DNA of 64,000 nucleotides from Apium graveolens (GCF_009905375.1 NC_133647.1:47054506-47118505); one strand, 5' to 3'. Shown: positions 10,468 to 22,189, numbered from the stretch's first letter. A program made the numbers and translations. The notes: generated from the letters alone by a model not told the origin.

Positions 10468-13011
10468 TTAGGATGAAGAATTTAACATTCCAATTTCATT
10501 AACAAGTCTAGTGAAAGTTGCTTCATCCAAAGGTTTAGTGAAAATGTCAGCTAATTATTTTTCAGTTGGAACACAAATAAGCTCAATAGTACCATTTGCA
10601 GCATGTTCTCTAATAAAATGGTACCTTACATCAATGTGCTTTGTTCTAAAATGATTAACTGGATTATCAAAAATTGAAATGACACTAGTATTTTCACACA
10701 TAATTGGAATTTTGTGTAACACAAGGCCATAGTCCATTAGTTGACTTCTAATTCAAAGCACTTGAGCACATCAACTTCTAGCAGCTATGTATTCAGCCTC
10801 AGCTGTGGAGGTTGACACAGATTGATGTTTCTTACTGTACCAGGATACAAGTCTTTGTCCAAGAAATTGACATCTTCCACTAGTGCTCTTTCAGTCAACC
10901 TGGATCCCAGTAAAATATGCATCCATGTATCCAACAACTTCAAATTCAGTTCCCTTAGGAAACCACAATCCCAAGTTTGGTGTTCCCTTTAAGTATTTGA
11001 AAATTCTCTTCACAACCATCAAATGTGACTCCTTCGGATTTCCTTGAAATCTTGCACAAATACAAGTTACAAACATAATATATGGTCTACTAGCAGTCAA
11101 ATACAACAAAGATCTAATTATTCCTCTATAACCGGAAATGTCTACAGTTTTTACTTTCTTATCTTCATCCAAATTTGTAGATGTAGACATAGGTGTTGAT
11201 GCAGGTGAACAATCAATCATTCTAAATTTCTTCAATAAGTCTTTAACATACTTGGTTTGGCTGATGAAGATTCCATCACTTCTTTGACTGACTTGAAGTC
11301 AAAGAAAGTAATTTAATTCTCCCATCATGCTCATTTTATACTCACTCTGCACGAGTCTTGAGAATATTTGAAAAAATATTTCATTGTAGAACCAAAAATG
11401 ATATCATCCACATAGATTTGAGCTAGGATCATATCACCACCATGCTGCTTGTAAAATAGAGTCTTGTCAATAGTTCCTCTTGTGAAACCATATTTTAGCA
11501 GAAATTATGACAGTGTGTCATAGTAAGCTCTAGGTGCTTGCTTTAATCCATAGAGAGCCTTGAGAAGTTGGTAGACAAAATCTGGAAATCCTGGATCTTC
11601 AAATCCAGGCGGTTGTTGCATATAAACCTCTTCTTCCAACTCACCATTTAGGAATACACTCTTTACATCAATTTGATACACTTTAAAATTTGAGTGTGCA
11701 GCAAATGCAAGAAAGATCCTTATTACTTCAAGTCTTGCAACTGGAGAAAAAGTTTCATCATAATCAATTCCTTTTTCCTGTGAGTAGCCTTTTGCAACCA
11801 ATTTTGCTCTGTTTCTTGTTACAATTCCATTTCCATCCATTTTGTTCCTGTACACCCACTTTGTTCCAATTGTGCTTCTGTTCTTTGGTGCAGGAACCAA
11901 CATCCAAACCTTATTTCTTTCAAATTGATTTAGCTCTTCTTGCATAGAAGATATCCAGTTAGGATCAAGTAGAGCTTCCTTAGTTTTCTTAGGCTCAATT
12001 TGTGAAAGAAATCATGCATGTAGACATTCATTAGTAGTTGCACTTCTAGTCATCACACAAGCATTTGGGTCACCAATAATTGCATCTCTTATGCGAATCC
12101 TGTCCCATTTTCTGGTATAATTTTGTTGATTTGAATTTTCTGTATTTTCTTCACTATTGGCATGAATTGCACAACTTTCTCCTCTTTATCCCCCTGAGTT
12201 TGTGCTATCAAATTCAGGTGTTTGAGATGAGCTTCCATTCTCATGAATCACTTGCTCATTTGACTCTTCATTCATTATGTTGCTTGTGTTGATCTCAGCT
12301 TCATCTTCAGAATCACTATCAATGTTGAGATTTTCAAACTTAAGGGCTTCAGCTTAATTTTCATCAAGGGATTCCAAACCTGGACACTTTTCATCATCAA
12401 AGGTCACATCCGTACTTACCATAATTTTCTTTTGTTCAAGCACATAGACTCTATAGGCAGTTCTTTCCAATGAATATCCCAAAAAAATTGCTTAAAAAAC
12501 TTTAGAGTCAAATTTTCGCATGTATTCAAAGTTGTCTTTTAGAATATAACACTTGCTTCCAAACAAATGTAGATGCTTCACAGTAGGCTTCCTTTTCGAT
12601 AAGATTGAGTAGGGTGATTTGGCAAGGTTTTTGTTGATGAGATATCTATTTTGAGTGTAGCATGCAATGTTGACAGCTTCTTCCCAAAAAAATGTTGGCA
12701 AATTGGCATCTTAAAGCATTTGTTCTAGCAGCTTCAACTAGAGTTATGTTCTTTCTTTCAACTACCCCATTTTGCTAAGGTGTCCTTGCTGCTGATAACT
12801 CTTGAACAATACCTTTGTCTTTGCAGAATTAAATTAAGATTACATTTCTGAATTATGTGTCATTGTCACTCCTCAATATTTTCACACAATTCTCATCTTC
12901 AACTTGCTTTTCAATTTTCTTGATGTGTTCAATAATGTTGTGTGGAGTTTCATCCTTTGAATGCATAAACCCTACCCATGTGTACCTTGAGTAGTCATCC
13001 ACCATCACAAG
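10468..13011 (-). pseudogene. pol: Sirevirus X pol (integrase C-part, RT, RNase H), broken
   Basis: Read on the minus strand from 13011, the order is integrase core (VMVDDYSRYTWVGF near 13000-12960, then ILRSDN), integrase C-terminal region and NRYLINKN segment (12492-12701), RT (11505-11945, with [43 protein letters not shown]), YVDDIIFG near 11400-11425, and RNase H with TFTRLVNEIGMLN ending at a TAA at 10468. Copia order (integrase before RT) is clear. There are many stops and frameshifts: for example RT stops after YYDTLS, and RNase H is in at least three frames. The 5' end is removed by the gypsy LTR starting at 13012. It belongs to the same minus-strand element as the env-like remains at 2.2-8.7 kb. 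Confidence 0.8.
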
Positions 13012-13870
13012 TATAATAACCCCAAATTTTGGAATTTTTGAAACCCTGATGAATAGTAACTGTTTGCTGATTGTGCTGATTAAGGAAAATTATCAGACCA
13101 CACTATATATGAGTACTGTTATGGAAATTCTGTGATCATATGAGTATTCCATAAAATAAATAAGTGTATGAAAAGGTCGTTAGAATTCGAATTCAGGCAC
13201 TTTGTTTTTTTCCAAATATCCACTAGATACCGAAAGACTTGAGTACAAGGTAACATAATTAAAAGGATTTTAATTCAAGGATTATAAGAGAGTATCATTA
13301 AAGAAGTATAGAATATTAGGAAAGGTTTAGGGAAGCCCAAATAATAAGATCCCGGATATGATCCCTCAAACAATTAACGAGAACGATAGTTAAGCGAAGC
13401 GTAAAATGAATAAATAACCTAGGGGCAAGCACATTCAAGTAGCATGAGAAGGAAGCTTCCAAGAGAAGCTAAATTATGTGGCGAAAAGGTAAGACACCCT
13501 CACACCACAAGAGTTTGACAAATGGCAAAGAGGATGACATAAGCAAGATGACATAAGCAATGATAGTAGATATTTAGCTGGATGATTTATAGCCAAGCAA
13601 TTTAACCTTGATTGGATTGATATTAACCAAGGTTAAACCACCATATAAATAGAAATAAAGGAAATCAAGAAGCATTTTCTTCCCCCCCCCCTTTTTCGAT
13701 TACATGCTCTCAGCTTCATTAAAGAAAGCAAGGAGGAAAATTGCAAACCTCCACTTCTTTTTATTTAACAATGTAATTAACTTAGCTTCTTGGTGATTAG
13801 ATCTAGACTTCCTAGAAGTTTAAGCCTCTAATTCCTTTCCATTCTTTTCTAAGAAATCATTAAAAGTGAT
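13012..13870 (+). mobile_element. Ty3/gypsy LTR F (5' part), inserted in Sirevirus X integrase
   Basis: It begins TATAATAACCCCAAATTTTGG, apparently TGTAATAACCCC with one G-to-A change, right where the integrase frame breaks. It contains a TATA box in CATATAAATAGAAA at about 13644, a C-run at 13682-13691, and a pyrimidine-rich transcribed leader. These are typical of a plant LTR promoter. The right boundary with the following copia LTR is not sharp and is placed near 13870 by character only. No gypsy coding sequence follows in this orientation. Confidence 0.5.
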
Positions 13871-15242
13871 GATGAATACTAACTTTCAAGAACTAACTTC
13901 GGTTTTCTTGATTTTTTATGAAAGTTTAAGGTTGTATATGAAGGGTTTTTAGCATATAAACACAATGAAAACGTAAATTTAATTCTTAAAAAATCGAAAC
14001 CCTCCGCAAGATCCATGCGAAAAATAATATTTAATTCGTAGTTCAGTATGTTTAGCTTAAGAAGCTTTACGTTAATGGAAAGATGGAGGTCTTGAATGAT
14101 CACCACGTAGCCCATCGCTGGAACGATCTACGCCTTGAAGGTATCCACACGAATGATTGCCCGGAGGATGGGTATGTACTAGCACGTTCTTGAGGCCGCC
14201 TTCTTGCTCTCTCTATCTCTCATCAAGTTCTAGGGTTTATGTTTTATCAAATAAAAACATGTGATGCTAATTCTATAAGAAAAAAAATTATATAGGTAAG
14301 AGCTATTGGGCCTCCAACTCTAAACTTAATTTTAGAGTTATTATTATTATTAAATTCAAAATTCTAATTATTGTATTATTAAGTCTCACTTAATCATCCA
14401 ATAACTTAATTTCGGATTTAATATAAAATTCGAATTTCCTATTTATTTAATTAATTAAGTTACACTTAATTAATAACAAATAATTCGAATTACTTACATT
14501 TAATTTAAATCTGAATTTAAATTAAATAATCCTCCAATCATTCTTTGTGCGACCCTTTAGGTTTTTATTACGTTGGCAACAATTTTAAATCTAATTTAAA
14601 ATCATAAACAATGAGCGGCATCTAGTAATACATCATTGTTACCCAAGTAATAATAATTAAATCAGTGATCGATTAAACCTTTTGTGTATAATGTACAATG
14701 TACTATAATCCTTTTAACCATATATTATAGATTAAACTCGAGGCATGTTATGTGTCATCCTGTTTATAATTTAATCTAGGTTTCCTTGATTGATGAGTAG
14801 ACTATAACATCAAATCAACATTTGAGCATGGCCATGCATTTCATAGTCTAACTCAAACAAGAGGCCAATAATATCACTTCTAAAACAGGAGGGTTAAATC
14901 CTTTCTAGATCATTCATATTTCTCATATGATTCATAATATACCCAATATACACTTTTATCATCACCCGGTCAAAGGTAACTTTTAATGCAACCAAAGTAT
15001 ATTAATTCTCATATAGAAATATAATGATTTCAAGTCTAAGGACCAATACATCATTATCACTGTGAGAATTACTTATGAAATTACATATCATATTCCAAGA
15101 ATATTTATTAATCTAACATCTTATCGCAGAAAACAAAGATATAATAAATTACTAAAGAATAATCCATATAATTAGAATTAATAATCCAAATGTTTCATAA
15201 TATAAACATAATAGTGTTGTCTCTAGGGCACAAACACTAACA
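13871..15242 (-). mobile_element. Ty1/copia 3' LTR (Tork/Angela/TAR-like) with polypurine tract
   Basis: On the minus strand the LTR begins TGTTAGTGTTTGTGCCCTAG at 15242, immediately after the purine tract CAAGTGGGAGAT (plus strand 15243-15254). Upstream is the stop codon of a copia RNase H. Toward 13.9 kb it carries the words CTACGCCTTGAAGG/CGATCTACG and AAATTTACGTTTTC that I associate with the R-U5 part of such LTRs. Length is about 1.3-1.4 kb, but the lower boundary is uncertain. Confidence 0.65.
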
Positions 15243-15256
15243 ATCTCCCACTTGCA

Positions 15257-16468
15257 CTAGAGCCAATCACCCATATATCTAATACCCATGGAACTAGTAT
15301 GACCTTCGTGCTTTTGCTGTGACAAAGCTTTAGTCATTGGGTCTGCAACATTATCATCAGTATGCACTTTACATATATGTATATCTCCTCTTTCATTAAT
15401 CTCTCGAAGGAGGTGATATCTCCTAAGTATATGTTTTGCCCGGGAATGGGACCTTGGTTCTTTAGCCTGCGCGATGGCTCCATTATTATCACAGTAAAGA
15501 TCAACTGGATTTGTGATCGATGGAACTACACCAAGTCCCGTTATGAATTTCCGTATCCAAACAGCCTCTTTGGCTGATTCACTGGCAGCTATTCTTAAAT
15601 GTCCTGCATGATCCTCTTCTGTCTTTGAATAAATCAAAATATCATCTATAAACATAATAACAAACGTGTCCAAGTATTCCTTGAAAATTCTGTTCATCAG
15701 GTCCATGAATGCTACCAGGGCATTGGTCAATCCAAAAGACATCACTAAAAATTCGTAATGTCCATACCTTGTCCTGAAAGATGTCTTTGGTATATCCTCT
15801 GGCTTAATCTTTAGTTGATGATATCCCGATCTCAAATCGATCTTGAAGAAGTACTTGGCTCCTTTCAATTGGTCAAACAAATCATCAATTCTAGGTAACG
15901 GATACTTGTTCTTGATTGTAAGCTTGTTGAGCTCCCGATAGTCGATGCAAAGTCTCATGCTTCCATCCTTCTTCTTGACAAATAGTACCGGTGCACCCCA
16001 CGGGGATACACTGGGTCTGATTACTCCTTTCTCTAATAACTCTTGCAATTGCTTTGCTAGTTCCTTCATCTCAATAGGCGCCATTCTGTACGGGGCCTTG
16101 GATACTGGTTCCGTTCCAGGTGCTAAGTCGATCGCAAACTTAATTTCTCTGTCTGGAGGAAGTCCTGGTAACTCATCGGGAAACACGTCTGGAAATTCAT
16201 TAACTACTGGAATATCTTCAAGTTTTGATGGTTCCTGACTTCTATCAATCACATAAGCAACGAAATTCTCGCATCCTTGCCGTAGTAATTTTTTAGCTTG
16301 AATCATTGTTAAAAACTTCTTCGCTTGTTTCTGGCCCTTAAACATTACTATTCTTTCGTCCAGCGTCTTCACCATTACCTTATTTCGACAATCTATCTGG
16401 GCATCGTGCTTAGATAACCAATCCATTCCTAAGATAACGTCAAACTCTCCTAGCTTAAATGGTATCAA
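15257..16468 (-). pseudogene. Chimeric ORF: gypsy protease/RT fused in frame to copia RNase H C-terminus
   Basis: A single 403-codon frame. Residues 1-291 are Ty3/gypsy: the end of the protease ([17 protein letters not shown]), a linker, and RT with [43 protein letters not shown] and the catalytic FIDDIL. Shortly after EEDHAGHLR the frame turns into a copia RNase H end: [36 protein letters not shown] and DPMTKALSQ. It is then followed by a stop, a PPT and a copia LTR. Gypsy RT is normally followed by a long RT tail, its own RNase H and integrase, all absent here. The join lies near 15594 at a short shared word. It probably arose by deletion or recombination between neighbouring elements. Expression is unlikely, because upstream gag-pol is broken. 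Confidence 0.85.
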
Positions 16469-16552
16469 ATCTACACAAAACTTATTACCAGAAATCTCAA
16501 TCTCACAATTCCTACAAACTTGATTAACAGATATACATTCTTGATTTGCTAA

Positions 16553-17954
16553 TTACACAGTCATTATTTCATTTAAATACTCAACTGAACAGTTTAACTT
16601 ACTAACAAAATCTTGAGAAACAAACGATCGAGTTGCTCCCGAATATATTAACACTTTGGCACATAAAGAATTCACATTAAGCGTACATGCCACGACATCA
16701 GTATCCTCGATAGCGTCCTTTACAGACATATCAAAAACTCTAGCCCTTGGAGTTTCATTTACTACTGGAGTGGATCCCATTATCTTTAATGCATTATTGA
16801 CTGGGGCTGGTGTCTTGCAATCCCTGGCTATATGTCCTGGCTTCCCACATTTAAAGCATGTAAATCCAATAGCTGGAACCTTAACCGCTGGATTACGGGT
16901 AGGATGATCCTTGTTCACTGGCTCTCTCGCTAGCTGATTTCGGCACTCCCTCGAATAGTGCCCTTTCTAATTACACTTGAAACAAACCACATTCAACTTA
17001 TTACAGACTCCTTCATATTTCTTTCCCACATACCTGACAATCTGGAAAAGTTAGCCTCAACTGACTTGGCTGATTCACATTGAATGGACGGTTGCCCAGG
17101 CCTCCGTCGCCTGCATTTTGCTTCTTGAAATTAAAATTTCTCCCTGGCTGAAACTTGCCCTTCTTAAAATTTGGAAACTTCCCTGGTTGTGACTGACCTT
17201 CATTCCCTTCAAACTGTGACATCTTACTTTCCTTTTCGTTCTCTGACATCTTACTTTCTGTCTCTACAATCATGGCCTTCTCTACAACTCCTGCATAGGT
17301 ATCCAATTCAAAGATGGCTACCTTCCCTCTGATCCATGGCTTCAGACCTTGCTGGAATCTTTTAGCCTTCTTCCTGTCAGTATCCACATATGACGGCACA
17401 TACCTTGACAATTCCTCAAACTTATTCTCATAATCAGCTACCGGCATATTTCCTTGTTTTAACTCTAAAAACTTCATCTCCATTTGATCCTGAGCAAACT
17501 GGGGAAAATATTTTTCTAAAAATAATTCCTTAAACCTCTCCCAAGTAATAACATCTGTACCTTTCAATGTCTTCACAGTCTACCACCAATAGGTGGCCTC
17601 ATTCTTCAGATAATAACTTGCAAACTCAACCTTCTGTTATTCCTTCACTTTAACTAAAGCAAAAGACTTCCCTATTTCCTTTCACCAAACATTTTCTTCA
17701 ATCGGACCTAAGGAACCCTTGAATTCTGGTGGGTTTACCGCTTGAAAAGTTTTGAAAGTTACCCGGGGATTGGTCTGTCTTTGTTGTTGTTAAGTCAGGT
17801 GAACTGTTTATTAAGCCAAGATTTGAAGAATCTGGGCTATTGCTGGGTCTATGGGTCCTGGGTTTGCATTCTGGTTGGTTTCATCGTGGTTGTTATTGTT
17901 GTTGTTGGTTTCTTCATTCTGGGTGTTGGTGCGGGTATTTCTTCTGGGAGGCAT
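16553..17954 (-). pseudogene. gag: Tekay-like element A gag and protease start, broken
   Basis: Gag probably starts at MPPRRNTRTN (ATG at 17954), a typical chromovirus gag beginning. After several stops the core is open at 17013-17576: TWERFKELFLEKYFP, MEMKFLELKQG, YENKFEELSRYV and AKRFQQGLKPWI, the Retrotrans_gag fold that builds the particle. A CCHC zinc knuckle CFKCGKPGHIARDC lies near 16830-16870. The protease follows, with the active-site triplet changed: the family motif is DSGA, whereas here it reads YSGATRSF (Asp to Tyr). This kills aspartic protease activity irrespective of the frameshifts. The frame then stops and resumes in the RT ORF below 16468. Confidence 0.85.
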
Positions 17955-18408
17955 TTTCTGTAAAGAATCAAACAACTTATTGAACTTTTAAATCAAATCC
18001 TTTGCATAAAAGAAAAGTTTTGTAAAACATAAATATCTCTTTTTATAAACAGTTATAACAGTCGAACTAAGTAAATTGCATGCTTCTTTACAGAATATAA
18101 ACAGTTAAGGGGACATGGTATATGGTATCACAAGGGTATAACTGGTGCAATAAGTAAAATAGGTGCAGTAAAGTAAATGACAATGCTGGAAAGGAAAAGG
18201 TACTGATATATATAGATCAAAAGTTTTAGGTAATACAAGCGTAAAGACGCTTCTGAAGTAAAAGCAAAAGGTACAACAAACCTACTCACTAGCCAGCAGA
18301 TCTAGTCTATAAATACAACCCAAAAGTCTACTGATACATACTACACACTACTGTACATACTAAACAACCACAACAGCACTGATCATCATCTCCATCTCTG
18401 GATCTAGC

Positions 18409-18921
18409 TCAGGGCAAGTCTGGTCCTCCAATATCCTCAAGCTCCTCCAGAACCCACTTAGCCCACTCCACAAGAAAATCAGGGGTGATATCCTCATGAG
18501 TAGCCTCGGCAATCCTCACAGCAGCTGTGCTCCGAAATACCTGGAGTCTCTCTCTGAGTCGCCTCTCACCACTCCCAACCTCTCTGGTACGCATAATATG
18601 TAATAGCTCCTGAATCTGACCCCGTAGGAATCGCTGCTCCATAAGGCAAGCCTCGAACTGATGATATAGGACAGGATAGGAATAGAACTGAAAAGGTACA
18701 CCTATAACTGAGTGACCAGTAAAACCTGAATTAGCAGGTGGGGGTCCTCTGATAGGTGGTCTCATGCTTGGGGGTGGAATAGCCTGCAGTGGTACGGGCT
18801 GCAACACAGGTGGAGGTAAAATAACCAACACTAGTGGAACCACAGGACGTGGATTCGAAGATGGTCCTCCAACTGAGGGCTCTGAGTAATCAGCTGATAC
18901 GGGGATGAAAGAGTCGCCCAT
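18409..18921 (-). CDS. Leader ORF of Tekay-like element A (170 aa, unknown function)
   Basis: An uninterrupted 170-codon frame lies between the primer-binding site (19105-19116) and gag (start 17954). The N-terminal half is rich in proline (PLVLVILPPPVLQPVPLQ, PPPSMRPPIRGPPPANSG). The C-terminal half is helical and charged (QFEACLMEQRFLRGQIQEL, RRLRERLQ, FLVEWAKWVLEELEDIGG). It has no zinc knuckle and does not resemble gag. Element B has an ORF in the same position (21657-22046). I do not recognise the product. It could be an accessory protein translated from the genomic RNA leader. Staying open in an element whose gag is full of stops is notable, but could be chance in a GC-richer stretch. 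Confidence 0.5.
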   Translation of the reverse strand: MGDSFIPVSADYSEPSVGGPSSNPRPVVPLVLVILPPPVLQPVPLQAIPPPSMRPPIRGPPPANSGFTGHSVIGVPFQFYSYPVLYHQFEACLMEQRFLRGQIQELLHIMRTREVGSGERRLRERLQVFRSTAAVRIAEATHEDITPDFLVEWAKWVLEELEDIGGPDLP

Positions 18922-19104
18922 CGCTGCTATCTGAAATCATATCGCAATATAAGAATCTCGAACCACAACGCGAATTATACTATTACCTGTTATACCGTCG
19001 CACTCCTCCTCTCGACGTTCTATATTTCTATTTCCTTACTTCTAATCCTAACGCTCTACCCATTCTCATCAATCTAGGCTTGTGTCAGTGACTTATAACC
19101 TGTA

Positions 19105-19116
19105 GCTCTGATACCA
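19105..19116 (-). other. Primer-binding site of element A (initiator tRNA-Met)
   Basis: Minus-strand TGGTATCAGAGC, complementary to the 3' end of plant initiator tRNA-Met, lies four bases from the LTR edge at 19121. This fixes the element as minus-strand. Confidence 0.85.
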
Positions 19117-19120
19117 AACC

Positions 19121-19224
19121 TGTGGCGCCCTCCAAACCCAGGTCAGAAGTTTGGGGTCCACACACACACACCCCTTATTTATAACCTGCTAATAATAATA
19201 AAGATAAAATAACATGCTGTGACC
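19121..19224 (-). mobile_element. 5' LTR remnant of Tekay-like element A
   Basis: Only about 100 bases of the LTR remain. It begins on the plus strand TGTGGCGCCCTCCAAACCC, the same edge as the LTR ending at 369, includes a short CA repeat at 19158-19171, and is cut near 19224 where a truncated Sirevirus-4-family LTR begins. Chromovirus LTRs of this kind usually run to kilobases, so most of it has been deleted. Confidence 0.75.
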
Positions 19225-19758
19225 CTACTTACCAACTACTGCAAATATCAGGACTTACTGGAATCAGTACTTACTGGAATCAGTACTTAATGGAAGTCAT
19301 AAGATAGATATCAGAACTTAAGGTCATATCAGAACTTAAGTATGGGAGGACTTACAGTTAAGGAAGGAAGCTGATTTACGGGATAGAAGATCGAGACTAA
19401 AACAAAAGAAGATATGTATGGAAAGAGTTAAAAGATAAAAAGACTTGTATAAGATATCTGATTGACATATTTTAGGAGACAGAATTATATTCCATATCAA
19501 TTAGAAGTTATCTTGTAACTGTGTACTATATAAACATAGACATAGGTTTACACTATATGTGTTATCATTATCGAGAAGATCATACATTGTAACCTAGCAG
19601 CTCTTAGTGATATTTTTTCATCACTGAGAGAGAATATTTCCATTGTAACATAATTTATTATATTGAATATACCTGTTTACTGTTATTTGTGTTCAAGATC
19701 GATTTGAATGTAATAACACTGTATTCAACCCCCTTCTACAGTGTTGTGTGACCTAACA
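19225..19758 (+). mobile_element. Truncated solo LTR of the Sirevirus 4 family
   Basis: From about 19245 to 19758 it parallels the reverse complement of the LTR at 55001-55599: the GGAAGTCAGAACTT-like region, TAAACATAGA...TACACTA, GAGAATATT, TGTATTCAACCCCC and the end GTGTGACCTAACA. The first roughly 80 bases (TGTTAGATATATTTG...) are missing, so the left end is a deletion joined to the LTR of element A. It carries three tandem ACTTACTGGAATCAGT-type units (about 19253-19295) and two TCAGAACTTA words. On its right side the protease frame of element B is cut after AQIDC. Confidence 0.75.
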
Positions 19759-20264
19759 CAGTCTATTTGAGCACTGAAACTTTTCAGCCAATCCATTCCT
19801 AAGATCACGTCGAATTCGCCTAATTGGAAAGGAATAAGGTTCGCAGGAAAAACATGTCCGGCTATCTCTATTGAACAATAAGGGCAAATACGATTTATAG
19901 ATAGTCTATCTTGATTAGCTAAGGTAATGGATAAGGCTTCAAGCATCAATTGAGTTTCACAATTCAACTTATCAACAAAAGATTTCAAAATAAATGATCT
20001 GGTGGCTCCCGAATCAATCAATACTTTAGTACTAGCAACATTCATAGAAAGCATACCTGACACCACATCGGAACTTTGAATTGCATCCTTCACGTTCATG
20101 TTGAAAGTTCTTGCTTGAGCTGGATAAGTCAAAGCTGGGCGATTTGAAGATGATGCTATCTGGGGTTGATTGAAAGATATTGGGAATGATGGGGTTGTCA
20201 TAGGAGTTACTTGATTTACAGGGTAGGGTACAGTAGTCAGTTGCATCAATTGGTTATTACCCAC
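19759..20264 (-). pseudogene. Tekay-like element B protease region, truncated
   Basis: An open frame with the intact aspartic protease motif IDSGATRSF, then NCETQLMLEALSITLANQD and the conserved end [21 protein letters not shown]. This is parallel to element A, but with the catalytic Asp retained. The frame is severed directly after IDC by the LTR ending at 19758. The last eight residues of the open frame belong to the LTR. RT, RNase H and integrase of this element are not present on the other side of the LTR, so the rest was deleted rather than displaced. Confidence 0.85.
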
Positions 20265-21335
20265 TCCTTTGCATCTTCGTGAAACATGTCCTGGTTTCCC
20301 ACACTTATAATACGTGATGTTGGCCTTCTGATTCTTGCATTCATGAGCATAATGGCCCTTCGTATGACACTTGAAACAAACTATATTCGCCTTATTGCAG
20401 ATTCCCGTATGTCGCCTATTACAAATCTTACATTCCAGAATTGGTCCTTGCGGGGGTTTCCGTCCACTGGTTGATTGAGATCTTGTTTCTTGTGAAATAT
20501 TCCCAAATTCTTTCTTCTTAAAGTTTCCGGGTCCACTCTGAGGTTTAAACCTTTGATTAGTTCTCTAATTCTGGCCTTTGTAACTTGAGCCTTCTTCTCA
20601 TGTTTCAAATCTTCTCTTCTTGTTTCCTTTCCCCTTTTGATTTTGCTCACTCTCGCCTTCAATTACCATTGCCTTCTGAACCACTTCAGCATAAGTAGTC
20701 AACTCAAAAGCTGCCACACGACTCCTTAACCAAGGCTTCAGTCCCTGCTGGAATCTTTTTGCCCTTTTTTCTTCAGAATCAACATACTCTCCCACAAACC
20801 TAGAAAGTTCTGTAAACTTCTTCTCATATTCACCGACCATCATGTTGTCTTTTTTTAACTCAAAGAATTTCATCTCCATTTGTGTTTGCATATAGCGAGG
20901 AAAATACTTATCCAAGAACATTCTCTTAAACATATCCCAAGTAATAACTTCAGTAGCTTCTAAAGCTTTCGCTGACTGCCACCAATAGTTTGATTCACCT
21001 TTAAGAAAATAAGTGGCATACTCGACCTTCTGATTATCTCCAACATTTGTTAAGGCAAAGGCCTTTTATATTTCCTTAGGCCAAGCATGAGCTTCTACCG
21101 GGTCTTGTGTTCCTTTGAATTCTGGGGGTTTTACAGATTAAAATGTTTTGAAAGTAGTGACACCTTCTAGGGGTGGTTGAGGGGGTTACATTTGTTGAAG
21201 AAATAGTTGTTATTGGGCTATGGTAGCATTTTGTTGGTGTACCAACTCCACAAGTTGTGTTATATCAGGGTTTTGGTTTTCTCCGTCATTTTCTTGGTTA
21301 TTTGTAGGTCTTCCTCGGGCTCTTCTAGCTCCCAT
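20265..21335 (-). pseudogene. gag: Tekay-like element B gag, broken
   Basis: Start MGARRARGRP at 21335, followed by stops. The core is open at 20598-20933 (FKRMFLDKYFP, MEMKFFELKKDN, YEKKFTELSRFV, AKRFQQGLKPWL), collinear with the gag core of element A. The C-terminal part continues in another frame and ends with two knuckles: CFKCHTKGHYAHEC, and a second reading YKCGKPGHVSRRC whose first cysteine position is Tyr. Frameshifts near 20600 and 20390 and stops near 21150 and 21220 make it non-functional. Confidence 0.85.
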
Positions 21336-21656
21336 TTTCTGAAATAAGAGTTATACAGTTTGAGGGATACAGAATTACGGTATTATTTACAATTATCATG
21401 GTAAACAGTTTTCAAACAATAAAGGTGATGTATGGTGATAAGCAAGAGATTTTTAAAGGAGCAATTATAGGAATCAAAGAAAATGCATGACTGAATTTAA
21501 CATGGTTCAAGTCAAAAGGTACGAATCACAAGGTTCAAATACGATTACAAATCCGAATTAAACAGTACGATAGTCTAGAATGGAAACAAATGACATGGTA
21601 AATAAAAGGAACAACCTAATCCAAGAAACTAAAGGTCAAGTCTCCTAGAACTCATC

Positions 21657-22046
21657 CTAAGCCTCCTCCTCGGACTCCTCCTCGGGTTCCTCCTCAGACT
21701 CCCTGTCACGATTTCTCACAATATCGGAGGTAGTGTCCTCACGTAGCATTTTAACCACACTCCCAAGCTCATCCACTATCGTCTGCACAGTAATCTGACT
21801 AGTCCGGTTGCGGTGCACGGGCATCTCCTCCAATCTTGATGTGGCCACCTGGATCAATGATTCGAGCCTCGAAATGGTTTTCCCATTAGGTCCATCACCC
21901 ATCACTTGCTTACTGGCATAGAGCTCTTCAAGATGTTCCATCATCCTGATATACTTTCCTTGGAGAAAGTCATGATGCATCCTTAGGTCAGCATAGACAG
22001 ATAAAGCAATTGTGTCGCTCTGCGGAATCGAAGATAACGAATGCAC
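21657..22046 (-). CDS. Leader ORF of Tekay-like element B (129 aa, unknown function)
   Basis: An uninterrupted frame between the PBS (22190-22201) and gag (start 21335). It begins MHSLSSIPQSD, has a helical middle (LQGKYIRMMEHLEELYASK, ISRLESLIQVATSRLEEM, IVDELGSVVKMLRED) and ends in a run of acidic residues (REREE-type, about 15 E/D of the last 20). Position and general character (charged helices, acidic end) match the leader ORF of element A, though I see no clear residue-by-residue identity. There is no recognised domain. It is intact although gag is broken. Confidence 0.5.
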   Translation of the reverse strand: MHSLSSIPQSDTIALSVYADLRMHHDFLQGKYIRMMEHLEELYASKQVMGDGPNGKTISRLESLIQVATSRLEEMPVHRNRTSQITVQTIVDELGSVVKMLREDTTSDIVRNRDRESEEEPEEESEEEA

Positions 22047-22189
22047 ACATTGCTGTCAAGCAATATATATATATATATAAAGGTCAGATACGGTCTATTC
22101 GAATATCGCGTATTAGCACTCCCGATATAATAATATATACACATACTTCATATGGTCCTAATTGGGCTGTCTAAGGACTCTAAACCTAG

